64,000 bases of DNA from NCBI RefSeq assembly GCF_005484805.1, contig NZ_CP039432.1, positions 2,604,001 through 2,668,000 of the forward strand, in the 5' to 3' direction. The notes beneath the pieces were generated by a model. It saw nothing but the letters and a program-made list of their open reading frames with translations. It ran no database searches and was not told where the DNA came from. Made by a program: the position numbers and the translations under genes. This DNA comes from Rhodococcus sp. SGAir0479 (GTDB lineage: Bacteria; Actinomycetota; Actinomycetes; Mycobacteriales; Mycobacteriaceae). Positions 25,694-34,561 of this stretch are shown here, in pieces. The first letter of the stretch is position 1, and every line of letters begins with the position of its first letter.

Positions 25694-26683
25694 CTAGCTC
25701 TGCGGCAATGCCACGCGGATGCAGCAGCCGGACGCGGTGTCGAGCACCTCGATGCGGCCGGCGTGCAGTTCGACCGCCCACCGGGCGATCGCCAGCCCCA
25801 GGCCGGTGCCGCCGTCCTGGGTGCCGCCGCGGGCGAAGCGTTCGAAGACGCGGGAGCGGTCGGCGACGGCGATGCCGGGCCCGTCGTCGTGGACGTCCAG
25901 GAGCAGCTCCCCGGCGCGGGGATCGGTGCGCACCCGGATCCGAACCGGGGCGTCCGGCGAGCCGTGCCGGGCCGCGTTGTCGACCAGGTTGGTGATCACC
26001 TGGTGCAGGCGCGCGCTGTCGGCCACCGCCCGCAGCCCCGCCGGCGCGACGTCCACGTCCACCCACAGCGGCCGCGCCGGACTGGACGCTTGCCGGACGA
26101 CGTCGTCGAGGAACGGCTCGATCGCGAAATCCTCGCGACGCAACGGGACCGCGCCGCCCTCGAGCCGGGACAGGTCCAGCAGGTCGGCGACCAGCCCGCC
26201 GAGCCGCTCGGTCTGCGCCAGCGCCGACCGCATCGTCGCCGCGTCCGGCATGGCGACGCCGTCGACCACGTTCTCGAGCACCCCCTGCAACGCGGCGATG
26301 GGTGTGCGCAGCTCGTGCGAGACGTTGCCGATCAGTTCCCGGCGATAGCGGTCGTGCGCCTCGAGATCCTCGGCCATCTGGTTGAACGCCGTCGCGAGCT
26401 GGCCGATCTCGTCCCGAGACGTGGACCGCACCCGGCGCGAATAGTCGCCCCGGGCCATCGCTTTCGCCGCCGCCGTCATCTCGCGCAGCGGCGACGTCAT
26501 CCCGTGCGCGAGGATCTGCGTCACCACCAGCGCCGCGACGAGCGCGGCCAGGAGGGCATATCGGAACTGCCACTGCGCGGTGATCCAGAACGTGAGCGAC
26601 GCGAGCACCAGCGACGCGCCCACCAGCAGGCCGGTCTTGGCCTTGAACGAGCGCAGCGGGTCGAGCGGACGGGGCCAGTTCAT
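25694..26683 (-). CDS. Sensor histidine kinase
   Basis: The 329-residue membrane kinase has two close helices (about 17-37 and 40-60) with almost no extracellular loop, so it may sense the membrane itself. A HAMP domain (about 60-112) leads to the H box NVSHELRTP with His123, then N box NLVDNAARHG, G1 DDGPGIA and G2 GGTGLGLAI. The ATG at 26683 overlaps the response regulator stop by four bases, so the pair is co-translated. Confidence 0.93.
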   Translation of the reverse strand: MNWPRPLDPLRSFKAKTGLLVGASLVLASLTFWITAQWQFRYALLAALVAALVVTQILAHGMTSPLREMTAAAKAMARGDYSRRVRSTSRDEIGQLATAFNQMAEDLEAHDRYRRELIGNVSHELRTPIAALQGVLENVVDGVAMPDAATMRSALAQTERLGGLVADLLDLSRLEGGAVPLRREDFAIEPFLDDVVRQASSPARPLWVDVDVAPAGLRAVADSARLHQVITNLVDNAARHGSPDAPVRIRVRTDPRAGELLLDVHDDGPGIAVADRSRVFERFARGGTQDGGTGLGLAIARWAVELHAGRIEVLDTASGCCIRVALPQS

Positions 26684-27369
26684 CGCGGCACCTCCAGCGC
26701 ATAACCGACCCCGTGCACCGTGCGGATGACGGCGCCACCGAGCTTGCGGCGCAACGCCTTCACATGGCTGTCGACGGTACGACTGCTCGCGCCCGCGCCC
26801 CAACCCCACACCTGTTCGAGCAGCGTCTCGCGGGCGATGGCGGCCCGCGGTCGGGACGCGAGGTGCGCGAGCAGGTCGAACTCGGTACGCGTCAGATGCA
26901 CCTCCGCACCGCCACACCGGACCAGCCGGGCGCTCAGGTCGATCGACACGTCACCGAGCACCACGACGTCCGACCGCGTCGTCCGGTCGGAGCGGCGCAG
27001 CAGCGCCGCGATCCGCGCCACCAGTACCCGCATGCTGAACGGCTTGCTCAGGTAGTCGTCGGCGCCGACACCGAGTCCGATCACCATGTCGGTCTCGTCG
27101 GTCCGCGCGGTGAGCATCAGCACCGGCACCGGGCGCGCGGCCTGGATGCGCCGGCACACCTCGAGTCCGTCGAATCCCGGCAACATGACGTCGAGCACCA
27201 CCGCGTCGGGACCGAAGGCGTCGCACTCGGTCACCGCCGTGGGCCCGTCGAACGCGACGCGGACGTCGTAGCCCTCGGCCCGCAGGCGCGCGGCGATCGT
27301 GTCGGAGATCGTGCGCTCGTCGTCGACGACGAGCACGCGGCGCTGGCTACCCGGTTCGCGGTTGATCAC
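26680..27369 (-). CDS. OmpR-family response regulator
   Basis: The 229-residue DNA-binding regulator has a receiver domain with Asp16/Asp17, phosphoacceptor Asp60 in VVLDVMLPG and a conserved Lys in LSKPFS, followed by a winged-helix domain with VHLTRTEFDLLAHL and the recognition region SSRTVDSHVKALRRKLG. The GTG at 27369 is chosen; upstream sequence in frame is not conserved. It is the first gene of the pair and is divergent from fadE24 across 269 bases. Confidence 0.92.
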   Translation of the reverse strand: MINREPGSQRRVLVVDDERTISDTIAARLRAEGYDVRVAFDGPTAVTECDAFGPDAVVLDVMLPGFDGLEVCRRIQAARPVPVLMLTARTDETDMVIGLGVGADDYLSKPFSMRVLVARIAALLRRSDRTTRSDVVVLGDVSIDLSARLVRCGGAEVHLTRTEFDLLAHLASRPRAAIARETLLEQVWGWGAGASSRTVDSHVKALRRKLGGAVIRTVHGVGYALEVPR

Positions 27370-27593
27370 GGGATCGACTGTATTTCTCGGGTGTGGGGAT
27401 CCCCCGGAGAAGTTGTGAAGGTTGTGTGCAGGTTTCCCCCTCGCTCCGACCCCGGCCGCCACTCCCCCGCGTTTCGCGCACTTGTCGCGGCCCCGGGCCC
27501 GGCCCCGGCTGCCGCGCGAGAAGTGCGCGAACGCGAGGAGGGAAGGGGGCCGAGTGATGCTCGACACTTTCCGGTGGTGCTCGACTTCGTTTC

Positions 27594-27616
27594 TTACTCC
27601 GGAGTAAGGTAGGGGC
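27594..27616 (+). promoter_or_regulatory. fadE24 promoter with overlapping perfect palindromic operator
   Basis: TTACTCCGGAGTAA at 27594-27607 is a perfect 14-bp palindrome. TAAGGT at 27604-27609 fits a -10 element and overlaps its right half, so a bound regulator would block the promoter. The start codon is at 27639. The size and symmetry fit a TetR-family operator; the regulator is not identified. Confidence 0.6.
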
Positions 27617-27638
27617 GTCCGAGACCGAACCGCGAGAA

Positions 27639-29051
27639 ATGGTCATGATGAGCAACCAAGACGTTGTGAAGACGAACGGCGCCGCGCGTGAGCCCCGCGA
27701 CACTTCGGCGGTCGGCCTGAACCCGGTCAAGCGCGACGCGATGGGTGCCGCGATGCGGTTCCTGACCCGCATCACGGGATCCGACCTGGCCGAGAAGTAC
27801 AACCTGCGGCAGGTCATCGACCGCGTCACCTACGAGGGCACGAAGACGGGATTCAAGACCCTCGGCGCCGCGACCCGCACCTTCAACCGGGTCTCCGGCA
27901 ACGGTGCCCCCACCCGGTTGCCCGACGGGGCGACCCGGAACGCCGGCTACTTCGACCTGACGCCCGACGAAGACCAGCAGATGATCGTCGAGACGGTGCG
28001 CGAGTTCTCGGCCGAGATCCTGCGCCCGGCCGCACACGACGCCGACGAGGCCGCCGAGGCGCCCGCGGACCTCCTGAAGCGCTCCGCCGAACTGGGCATC
28101 ACACTCATCAACATCCCGGAGGAGCTCGAGGGCGTGGCCTCCGAGCGCGGCGCGGTCACCAACGCGCTCGTCGCCGAGGCCCTCGCCCACGGCGACATGG
28201 GTCTGGCACTGCCGATCCTGGCGCCGAGCGGTGTGGCCGTCGCCCTCACCCAGTGGGGCACCGACGCCCAGCAGAAGACGTACCTCCCGGCGTTCGCCGG
28301 CGACAACGTCCCGGCCGCCGCCGTCGTGGTGAGCGAGCCCCGCGCGTTGTTCGACCCGTTCGCGCTGCAGACCAAGGCGGTCCGCTCCCCCAGCGGCTAC
28401 AAGCTCAACGGCGTCAAGAGCCTCGTGCCCGCCGCAGGTTCGGCCGAATTGTTCGTCGTGGCCGCCGAACTCGACGGCCGTCCGGCGTTCTTCATCGTCG
28501 AGTCGGACACCGAGGGCCTGGTCGTGGAGGCCGACCCGAGCATGGGCCTGCGGGCCGCCGGGCTGGGCCGGTTGATCCTCACCGACGTCGCGGTGCCGGA
28601 ATCGGCGATCCTCGGCGACGGTGACGCCGACCAGCGCGCCCGCGAGTACGCCGACGCGGTGCGACTCGCACGCCTGGGCTGGGCGTCGCTCGCGGTGGGC
28701 ACCAGCCAGGCCGTGCTCGACTACGTGATCCCCTACGTCAACGAGCGGGAGGCGTTCGGCGAGCCCGTCAGCCACCGGCAGGCGGTGGCGTTCATGGTCG
28801 CCAACATCGGAATCGAACTCGACAGCATGCGGCTCGTGACGCTGCGGGGCGCATCCCGCGCCGAACAGGGCCTGTCGTTCGCCCGCGAGGCCGCACTGGC
28901 CCGCAAGCTCGCGGCGGACAAGGGCATGCAGATCGGGCTGGACGGCGTCCAGCTGCTGGGCGGTCACGGCTTCACCAAGGAGCACCCGGTGGAGCGCTGG
29001 TACCGCGACCTGCGAGCCGTCGGCGTGGCCGAGGGCATCGTCCTCATCTGA
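27639..29051 (+). CDS. fadE24: Acyl-CoA dehydrogenase, FadE24 type
   Basis: A FAD-dependent enzyme that oxidises acyl-CoA thioesters to enoyl-CoA. The 470-residue chain has an N-terminal extension of about 90 residues before the usual dehydrogenase fold, PAAAVVVSEPRALFD in the middle domain, and DGVQLLGGHGFTKEHPVERWYRD in the C-terminal domain. Length and gene order agree with M. tuberculosis FadE24, which is paired with FadE23. The ATG at 27639 is followed by two further ATG codons. The next gene starts 44 bases after the stop, so the pair is one operon, probably forming a heteromeric enzyme. Confidence 0.88.
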   Translation: MVMMSNQDVVKTNGAAREPRDTSAVGLNPVKRDAMGAAMRFLTRITGSDLAEKYNLRQVIDRVTYEGTKTGFKTLGAATRTFNRVSGNGAPTRLPDGATRNAGYFDLTPDEDQQMIVETVREFSAEILRPAAHDADEAAEAPADLLKRSAELGITLINIPEELEGVASERGAVTNALVAEALAHGDMGLALPILAPSGVAVALTQWGTDAQQKTYLPAFAGDNVPAAAVVVSEPRALFDPFALQTKAVRSPSGYKLNGVKSLVPAAGSAELFVVAAELDGRPAFFIVESDTEGLVVEADPSMGLRAAGLGRLILTDVAVPESAILGDGDADQRAREYADAVRLARLGWASLAVGTSQAVLDYVIPYVNEREAFGEPVSHRQAVAFMVANIGIELDSMRLVTLRGASRAEQGLSFAREAALARKLAADKGMQIGLDGVQLLGGHGFTKEHPVERWYRDLRAVGVAEGIVLI

Positions 29052-29095
29052 CGCCCACCCGATCCGTCGGACCTTTCGACCAGGAGACCTCTTCG

Positions 29096-30304
29096 ATGAT
29101 CAATCTCGAACTTCCCAAGAAGCTGAAGGCCTCTGCGAACCAGGCGCATCAGGTCGCAGCGCAGATCTTCCGTCCCATCTCCCGCAAGTACGACCTCGCC
29201 GAGCACGAGTACCCCAAGGAACTCGACACCATGGCCGCCATGGTCGAGGGTCTCAACGACTCCGGCCAGGGCGCGTCCGGCGCCGCGCTCGGCCGCGGCG
29301 ACGACAAACCCAAGGCCGTCGGCAACACCAACGGCGGCAACATGGCGTCGCTGATGAACGTGATCGAGACCTGTTGGGGTGACGTGGGTCTGACCCTGTC
29401 GATCCCGTACCAGGGTCTCGGGAACTCGGCGATCGCCGCGGTCGCCACCGACGAGCAGCTCGAACGCTTCGGCAAGGTGTGGGCCTCGATGGCGATCACC
29501 GAGTCCAGCTTCGGATCGGACTCGGCGGCGGTCACCACCACCGCGGTGCTCGACGGCGACGAGTGGGTCCTCAACGGCGAGAAGATCTTTGTCACCGCCG
29601 GCGAGCGCTCCACACACGTCGTGGTGTGGGCGACGGTCGACAAGAGCAAAGGGCGCGCGGCCATCAAGTCGTTCGTCGTACCGCGGGACGCGCCGGGACT
29701 GAGCGTCGCCCGACTCGAACACAAGCTCGGCATCAAGGCGTCCGATACCGCGGTCCTGCTCCTCGAGGACTGCCGCATTCCCAAGGACAACCTGCTGGGC
29801 GATCCGGAAGTGAACGTGGAGAAGGGCTTCGCGGGCGTCATGCAGACGTTCGACAACACCCGCCCCATCGTTGCGGGCATGGCCGTCGGGCTCGGCCGCG
29901 CGGCGCTCGAGGAGCTGCGCGCCATCCTGCAGGAGGCCGGCGTCGAGATCTCGTACGACACCCCTGCCTACAACCAGCACGCCGCGGCCGCCGAGTTCCT
30001 GGCGCTCGAAGCCGACTGGGAGGCGTCGTACCTGCTGGCACTGCGGGCGGCGTGGATGGCCGACAACAAGAAGCCGAACTCGCTCGAGGCCTCGATGTCG
30101 AAGGCCAAGGCCGGCCGCACCGGAACCGCGGTGTCGCTCAAGGCCGTCGAGCTCGCCGGCACCTACGGCTACTCGCAGCGCCCGCTGCTCGAGAAGTGGG
30201 CCCGCGACAGCAAGATTCTCGACATCTTCGAGGGCACCCAGCAGATCCAGCAGCTCATCATCGCCCGCCGCCTGCTCGGCAAGACGTCCGCCGAGCTGAA
30301 GTAG
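29096..30304 (+). CDS. fadE23: Acyl-CoA dehydrogenase, FadE23 type
   Basis: The 402-residue partner of the preceding dehydrogenase. It shows MAITESSFGSDSAAV for FAD/substrate binding, WVLNGEKIFVTAG, RLEHKLGIKASDTAVLLLEDCRIP, and the C-terminal AGTYGYSQRPLLEKWARDSKILDIFEGTQQIQQ typical of the family, including the DIFEGTQQIQ signature. Heteromeric acyl-CoA dehydrogenases made of two adjacent FadE subunits are known in mycolate bacteria for steroid side chains; whether this pair follows that model is inferred. Confidence 0.88.
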   Translation: MINLELPKKLKASANQAHQVAAQIFRPISRKYDLAEHEYPKELDTMAAMVEGLNDSGQGASGAALGRGDDKPKAVGNTNGGNMASLMNVIETCWGDVGLTLSIPYQGLGNSAIAAVATDEQLERFGKVWASMAITESSFGSDSAAVTTTAVLDGDEWVLNGEKIFVTAGERSTHVVVWATVDKSKGRAAIKSFVVPRDAPGLSVARLEHKLGIKASDTAVLLLEDCRIPKDNLLGDPEVNVEKGFAGVMQTFDNTRPIVAGMAVGLGRAALEELRAILQEAGVEISYDTPAYNQHAAAAEFLALEADWEASYLLALRAAWMADNKKPNSLEASMSKAKAGRTGTAVSLKAVELAGTYGYSQRPLLEKWARDSKILDIFEGTQQIQQLIIARRLLGKTSAELK

Positions 30305-30335
30305 GCCCGACCGCCGCTACCCGATACCCAGACAG

Positions 30336-30365
30336 GGGTGCCCGCCGCACACGCGCCGGGCACCC
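30336..30365 (+). terminator. Hairpin after fadE23
   Basis: GGGTGCCCG at 30336-30344 pairs with CGGGCACCC at 30357-30365, 32 bases after the fadE23 stop and between convergent genes. Only a weak T-rich tail follows. Confidence 0.65.
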
Positions 30366-30384
30366 TTCGTCGCATCGGCCCGGC

Positions 30385-30861
30385 TCAGCGCTCCATGAGG
30401 TTGGAGCGTCCCGCCACCACCGGGATCCACAGCACCGCCAGCAACGCCATGGCCGCCCACTCGACGAGCAGGCCGTAGCCGATGCTGCCGGCGTGGACGC
30501 CGCGGACGCTGTGCTGGGACCAGTAGGTGAGCAGCCCCAGCGCGGTGCCGACGGTGACACCGGCCATGGCGACCCACGCGAACACCCAGCGGCGGGTCCA
30601 CGCGGCCAGCGCGGACACTCCGATCCCGAACACCACGACGAACCACGTGAACACACGGGCCAGCGCCGCCACCTCGTGATGCCCACCGGCGAGGACCTGC
30701 CACGCTCGCAGTCCGTCGACCTGGGGGGCCGCGAGCGCAATCAGCAGGATCAGCACCGTGGCGGCGATGAACGGGCCCCGCCCGCGGGGATCCACCTCGC
30801 GGGCCACCCGGGCCTCGATCGACGCCAGTTCGCGGCGCAGCAGCGACAGGTCGTCCTTCAT
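30385..30861 (-). CDS. Hypothetical four-helix membrane protein
   Basis: No family recognised. The 158-residue product has a polar N-terminal helix (residues 1-28, with acidic and basic residues alternating) followed by four hydrophobic helices. RRWVFAWVAMAGVTVGTALGLLTYW in the third segment is the most distinctive part. It is transcribed toward the fadE23 terminator and away from the acyl-CoA synthetase gene. Confidence 0.72.
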   Translation of the reverse strand: MKDDLSLLRRELASIEARVAREVDPRGRGPFIAATVLILLIALAAPQVDGLRAWQVLAGGHHEVAALARVFTWFVVVFGIGVSALAAWTRRWVFAWVAMAGVTVGTALGLLTYWSQHSVRGVHAGSIGYGLLVEWAAMALLAVLWIPVVAGRSNLMER

Positions 30862-30961
30862 GAACTCAGTCCGGTCGATGCTCGTCTGCGCTGAAACACA
30901 CCGACGACCCTATCGGCGGGCGTCGATCCGGGTCGGGCAGGCCCCGCGCTCGACGCGAACC

Positions 30962-30976
30962 GTACGGCCAGTACGA
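30962..30976. promoter_or_regulatory. Candidate operator between divergent membrane protein and acyl-CoA synthetase genes
   Basis: CGTAC and GTACG flank a five-base spacer within the 180-base divergent gap. The position before the acyl-CoA synthetase start at 31042 fits a repressor site. The symmetry is short, so it may be chance. Confidence 0.3.
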
Positions 30977-31041
30977 ATTCACGTTCTGTGACCTGCATCA
31001 CCGCTAGGCTGGGGCAGCCGACATCACCGACAGGAGCCGTC

Positions 31042-32685
31042 ATGCAGGAGGTTCTGACCAAGGTCACCGACACGCTGAGCGCCATCCGGGTGATGCAGCG
31101 ATCGGGCCTCATCCCGTTCCCCCGGGTCGACGAGGGTATCGCGCTCCTGGTGGCCGTCGATCGCTACGGGCCGTTCGCGGGCGCCGTCCACGCTCATGCC
31201 CGGGCCGGGCACGGCCGGGTGGCGCTGATCGACGAGCGCGGCCCCCTCACCTACCGAGACCTCGAGGAACAGTCGAACGCCCTGGTGCGGGCCTGGCAGG
31301 ACGACGGCATCGGGGTGGGCGCGTGCGTCGGGGCGATGTGTCGCAACCATCGCGGGCTGGTGCTGACGATGCTGGCCGCGGCCAAGGCCGGGGTGCGCCT
31401 GGTCCTCATGAACACCGGGTTCGCGCGCCGCCAGCTCGCCGACGTCGCCCAACGCGAGGGTGTGGGGCACTTCGTGTACGACAGCGAGTTCAGTGACGTC
31501 GCCGACGCGCTGCCGTCGGACGTCACACCGATTCTGTCGTGGGTGGACGACGCAGTCCCCACCCCACCGGCGGAGACGCCACCCCGCACGCTCGACGACC
31601 TCATCGCCGGGCACTCGACGGACTCGGTCCCCGCCCCGAAGCAGCACGGCGTCTTCATCCTGCTGACCAGCGGCACCACCGGCGTACCCAAGGGCGCGCC
31701 CCGCGGCCGGACCTCGCCGTTCGTCACCGCACAGTTCCTCGACCGGATCCCGCTACGCACGCACCAGACGATGCTGATGGCGGCGCCGGCGTTCCACGGC
31801 ACCGGGATCTCGCAACTGGGGCTGGGCATGGCGCTCGAGAACACGGTCGTGATGCAGCGCCGGTTCGACCCCGAGACGACCGTCCGGCTGATCGCCGAGC
31901 ACCACGCCGACACGCTGGTCCTCGTACCCACCATGCTGCAGCGGATCATCGACCTGGGGCCGGAGGTGCTCGCGCAGTACGACACGTCGTCGCTGAAGGT
32001 CATCTTCGCCGCCGGTTCGGCGATCGCGCCCGAGCTGTGCGTGCGCACCCAGAAGGCATTCGGGAAGGTGCTGCACAACTTCTACGGCTCCACCGAGGTC
32101 GCGGCCGTCAGCGTCGCCACCCCGGACGATCTGGAACGGGCGCCCGGGACCGCCGGCCGGGCGCCCGCGACCTGCCACATCGCGCTGATCGACGACGCCG
32201 GCAAGCGCATCACCGAACCCGACGTCGTCGGCCGCATCTTCGCCAAGAGCGGGTTGAGCTTCGAGGGCTACACCGACGGCCGCGACAAGGAACGCCTCGG
32301 CGGCATGCTCTCCACCGGCGACGTCGGGCACTTCGATCGCGACGGCCTGTTGTTCGTCGACGGCCGCGACGACGACATGATCGTCTCGGGCGGGGAGAAC
32401 GTGTATCCGCTCGAGGTGGAGAACCTCATCGCCGAGCGCCCCGACGTCCTCGAGGTGGCGGTGATCGGGGTCGAGGACGACGAGTTCGGGCACCGGTTGC
32501 GCGCCTTCGTCGTGCCGTCGGCGGCGTCGGCACGCGATGCCGCCGAGATCCGGGCGCACGTGAAGACGAATCTGGCGCGATACAAAGTGCCGCGCGACGT
32601 CGTGTTCATCGAGGAACTGCCCCGCAATGCGACCGGCAAGCTGCTGCGCCGAGTGCTGGTCGAGATGGAGGTCGAGGCGGACTGA
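31042..32685 (+). CDS. Acyl-CoA synthetase (AMP-forming), FadD type
   Basis: The 547-residue enzyme activates carboxylic acids, probably fatty acids, to CoA esters through acyl-adenylates. It has the P-loop FILLTSGTTGVPKGAPRG, the NFYGSTEVA motif, the STGDVGHFDRDGLLFVDGRDDDMI hinge region and the C-terminal lysine in LPRNATGKLLRR. The ATG at 31042 has AGGAG seven bases upstream. The N-terminal 70 residues with an amphipathic segment VTDTLSAIRVMQRSG suggest membrane association. The preferred chain length is not evident. Confidence 0.9.
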   Translation: MQEVLTKVTDTLSAIRVMQRSGLIPFPRVDEGIALLVAVDRYGPFAGAVHAHARAGHGRVALIDERGPLTYRDLEEQSNALVRAWQDDGIGVGACVGAMCRNHRGLVLTMLAAAKAGVRLVLMNTGFARRQLADVAQREGVGHFVYDSEFSDVADALPSDVTPILSWVDDAVPTPPAETPPRTLDDLIAGHSTDSVPAPKQHGVFILLTSGTTGVPKGAPRGRTSPFVTAQFLDRIPLRTHQTMLMAAPAFHGTGISQLGLGMALENTVVMQRRFDPETTVRLIAEHHADTLVLVPTMLQRIIDLGPEVLAQYDTSSLKVIFAAGSAIAPELCVRTQKAFGKVLHNFYGSTEVAAVSVATPDDLERAPGTAGRAPATCHIALIDDAGKRITEPDVVGRIFAKSGLSFEGYTDGRDKERLGGMLSTGDVGHFDRDGLLFVDGRDDDMIVSGGENVYPLEVENLIAERPDVLEVAVIGVEDDEFGHRLRAFVVPSAASARDAAEIRAHVKTNLARYKVPRDVVFIEELPRNATGKLLRRVLVEMEVEAD

Positions 32686-32695
32686 GCGCGGCCGG

Positions 32696-33277
32696 TCAGT
32701 CGCCCTCCGGTGATCCGTTCACCGGCGCGTCGGGCGGATACGTCACCACCCCGCCCGGGCCCACCGACGGCGTCGCACCCCACTGCCCCAGCCGGTGCGG
32801 CCGCGGCGCGGCGTTGTTCACGAGGTGCACGACGGTCCAGCCGCGAGCGGTCAGCGTGTTCGCGATCAACAACCGGTGGCAGCGCCACGGCATCGGCTCG
32901 CCGCACATGATCGCGACGTGCCGATCGGTGGCCAGCGCGGTGAGTCGGTCGAGGCCCGCCCCGAAACCCGCGGTGAGCGTGTAGTCGGCGTAGTTCTTGA
33001 AGCTCGTGTTCTGCCACCCGGCGTTGAGCATCGGGTCGACGTCGCGCTGCTTGGGCCGCCGCCCGGCGAGCTCGGTGAGGTGCAGGTACCCGATGTCCGC
33101 GTCGCCCAGCCACGCGGTCATCTCGTCGGCGTCGAACTGCGGACTGCGGCGCGATCCCGGCATCTTCCGGACGTCGACGATCAGGTCGATGTCGGCCTGC
33201 GCGAGCGTGTCGAGCACGACGGCACGCGGGCACGTCCAGTGACCGATCGTCCACACTTCACCCGGGTCGGCGCTCAT
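32696..33277 (-). CDS. DUF488 family protein
   Basis: The 193-residue cytoplasmic protein matches DUF488, a family of unknown function. VWTIGHWTCP at the N-terminus, DVRKMPGSRRSPQFDAD, the long NTSFKNYADY region and MCGEPMPWRCHRLLIANTL with a conserved Cys-Glu pair and the WRCHR motif are characteristic. The ATG at 33277 is preferred over a 17-codon extension. It converges with the acyl-CoA synthetase gene, with ten bases between the stops. Confidence 0.85.
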   Translation of the reverse strand: MSADPGEVWTIGHWTCPRAVVLDTLAQADIDLIVDVRKMPGSRRSPQFDADEMTAWLGDADIGYLHLTELAGRRPKQRDVDPMLNAGWQNTSFKNYADYTLTAGFGAGLDRLTALATDRHVAIMCGEPMPWRCHRLLIANTLTARGWTVVHLVNNAAPRPHRLGQWGATPSVGPGGVVTYPPDAPVNGSPEGD

Positions 33278-33342
33278 GGCCCCATGCTCGCAGCAAAGGG
33301 CCGGTCGCACCGGGCGAGCCGAGGGCACGCCCGGACACAGCG

Positions 33343-33377
33343 AAGAACCCCCGCCCTGATCCAGGACGGGGGTTCTT
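33343..33377 (-). terminator. Rho-independent terminator of initiator tRNA
   Basis: AAGAACCCCCG at 33343-33353 pairs with CGGGGGTTCTT at 33367-33377, with an inner CCTG/CAGG stem. It begins five bases past the tRNA 3' end on the minus strand, and T-rich tracts occur on both sides. Confidence 0.85.
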
Positions 33378-33381
33378 TCTT

Positions 33382-33458
33382 TGGTAGCGGGGACAGGATT
33401 TGAACCTGCGACCTCTGGGTTATGAGCCCAGCGAGCTACCGAGCTGCTCCACCCCGCG
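33382..33458 (-). tRNA. Initiator tRNA-fMet, anticodon CAT
   Basis: The 77-base minus-strand cloverleaf has the anticodon CAT in loop CTCATAA. Two initiator features are visible: an unpaired C1-U72 at the top of the acceptor stem and three consecutive G-C pairs (GGG/CCC) at the bottom of the anticodon stem. The 3' CCA is encoded. Confidence 0.96.
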
Positions 33459-34467
<1,009 letters not shown>

Positions 34468-34501
34468 CGGCTCACCCGGTAGCCGTCCGCGGCAACCAAC
34501 G

Positions 34502-34539
34502 AAGGGACCCTCCGAGCATCGGTGCACGGAGGGTCCCTT
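34502..34539. terminator. Bidirectional terminator between rpf and UPF0182 genes
   Basis: A perfect 13-bp stem pairs 34502-34514 with 34527-34539, followed by a short T-run on the plus strand. It lies between the convergent rpf-type and UPF0182 genes and can serve both. Confidence 0.88.
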
Positions 34540-34561
34540 TCGTCACTGGCGACGGCGCCGG

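Noticed and set aside
24164-26704. Plus-strand open frame of 846 codons
   Set aside because: It is antisense to the DUF4173 and histidine kinase genes and has only Arg/His/Gln-rich sequence without domains.
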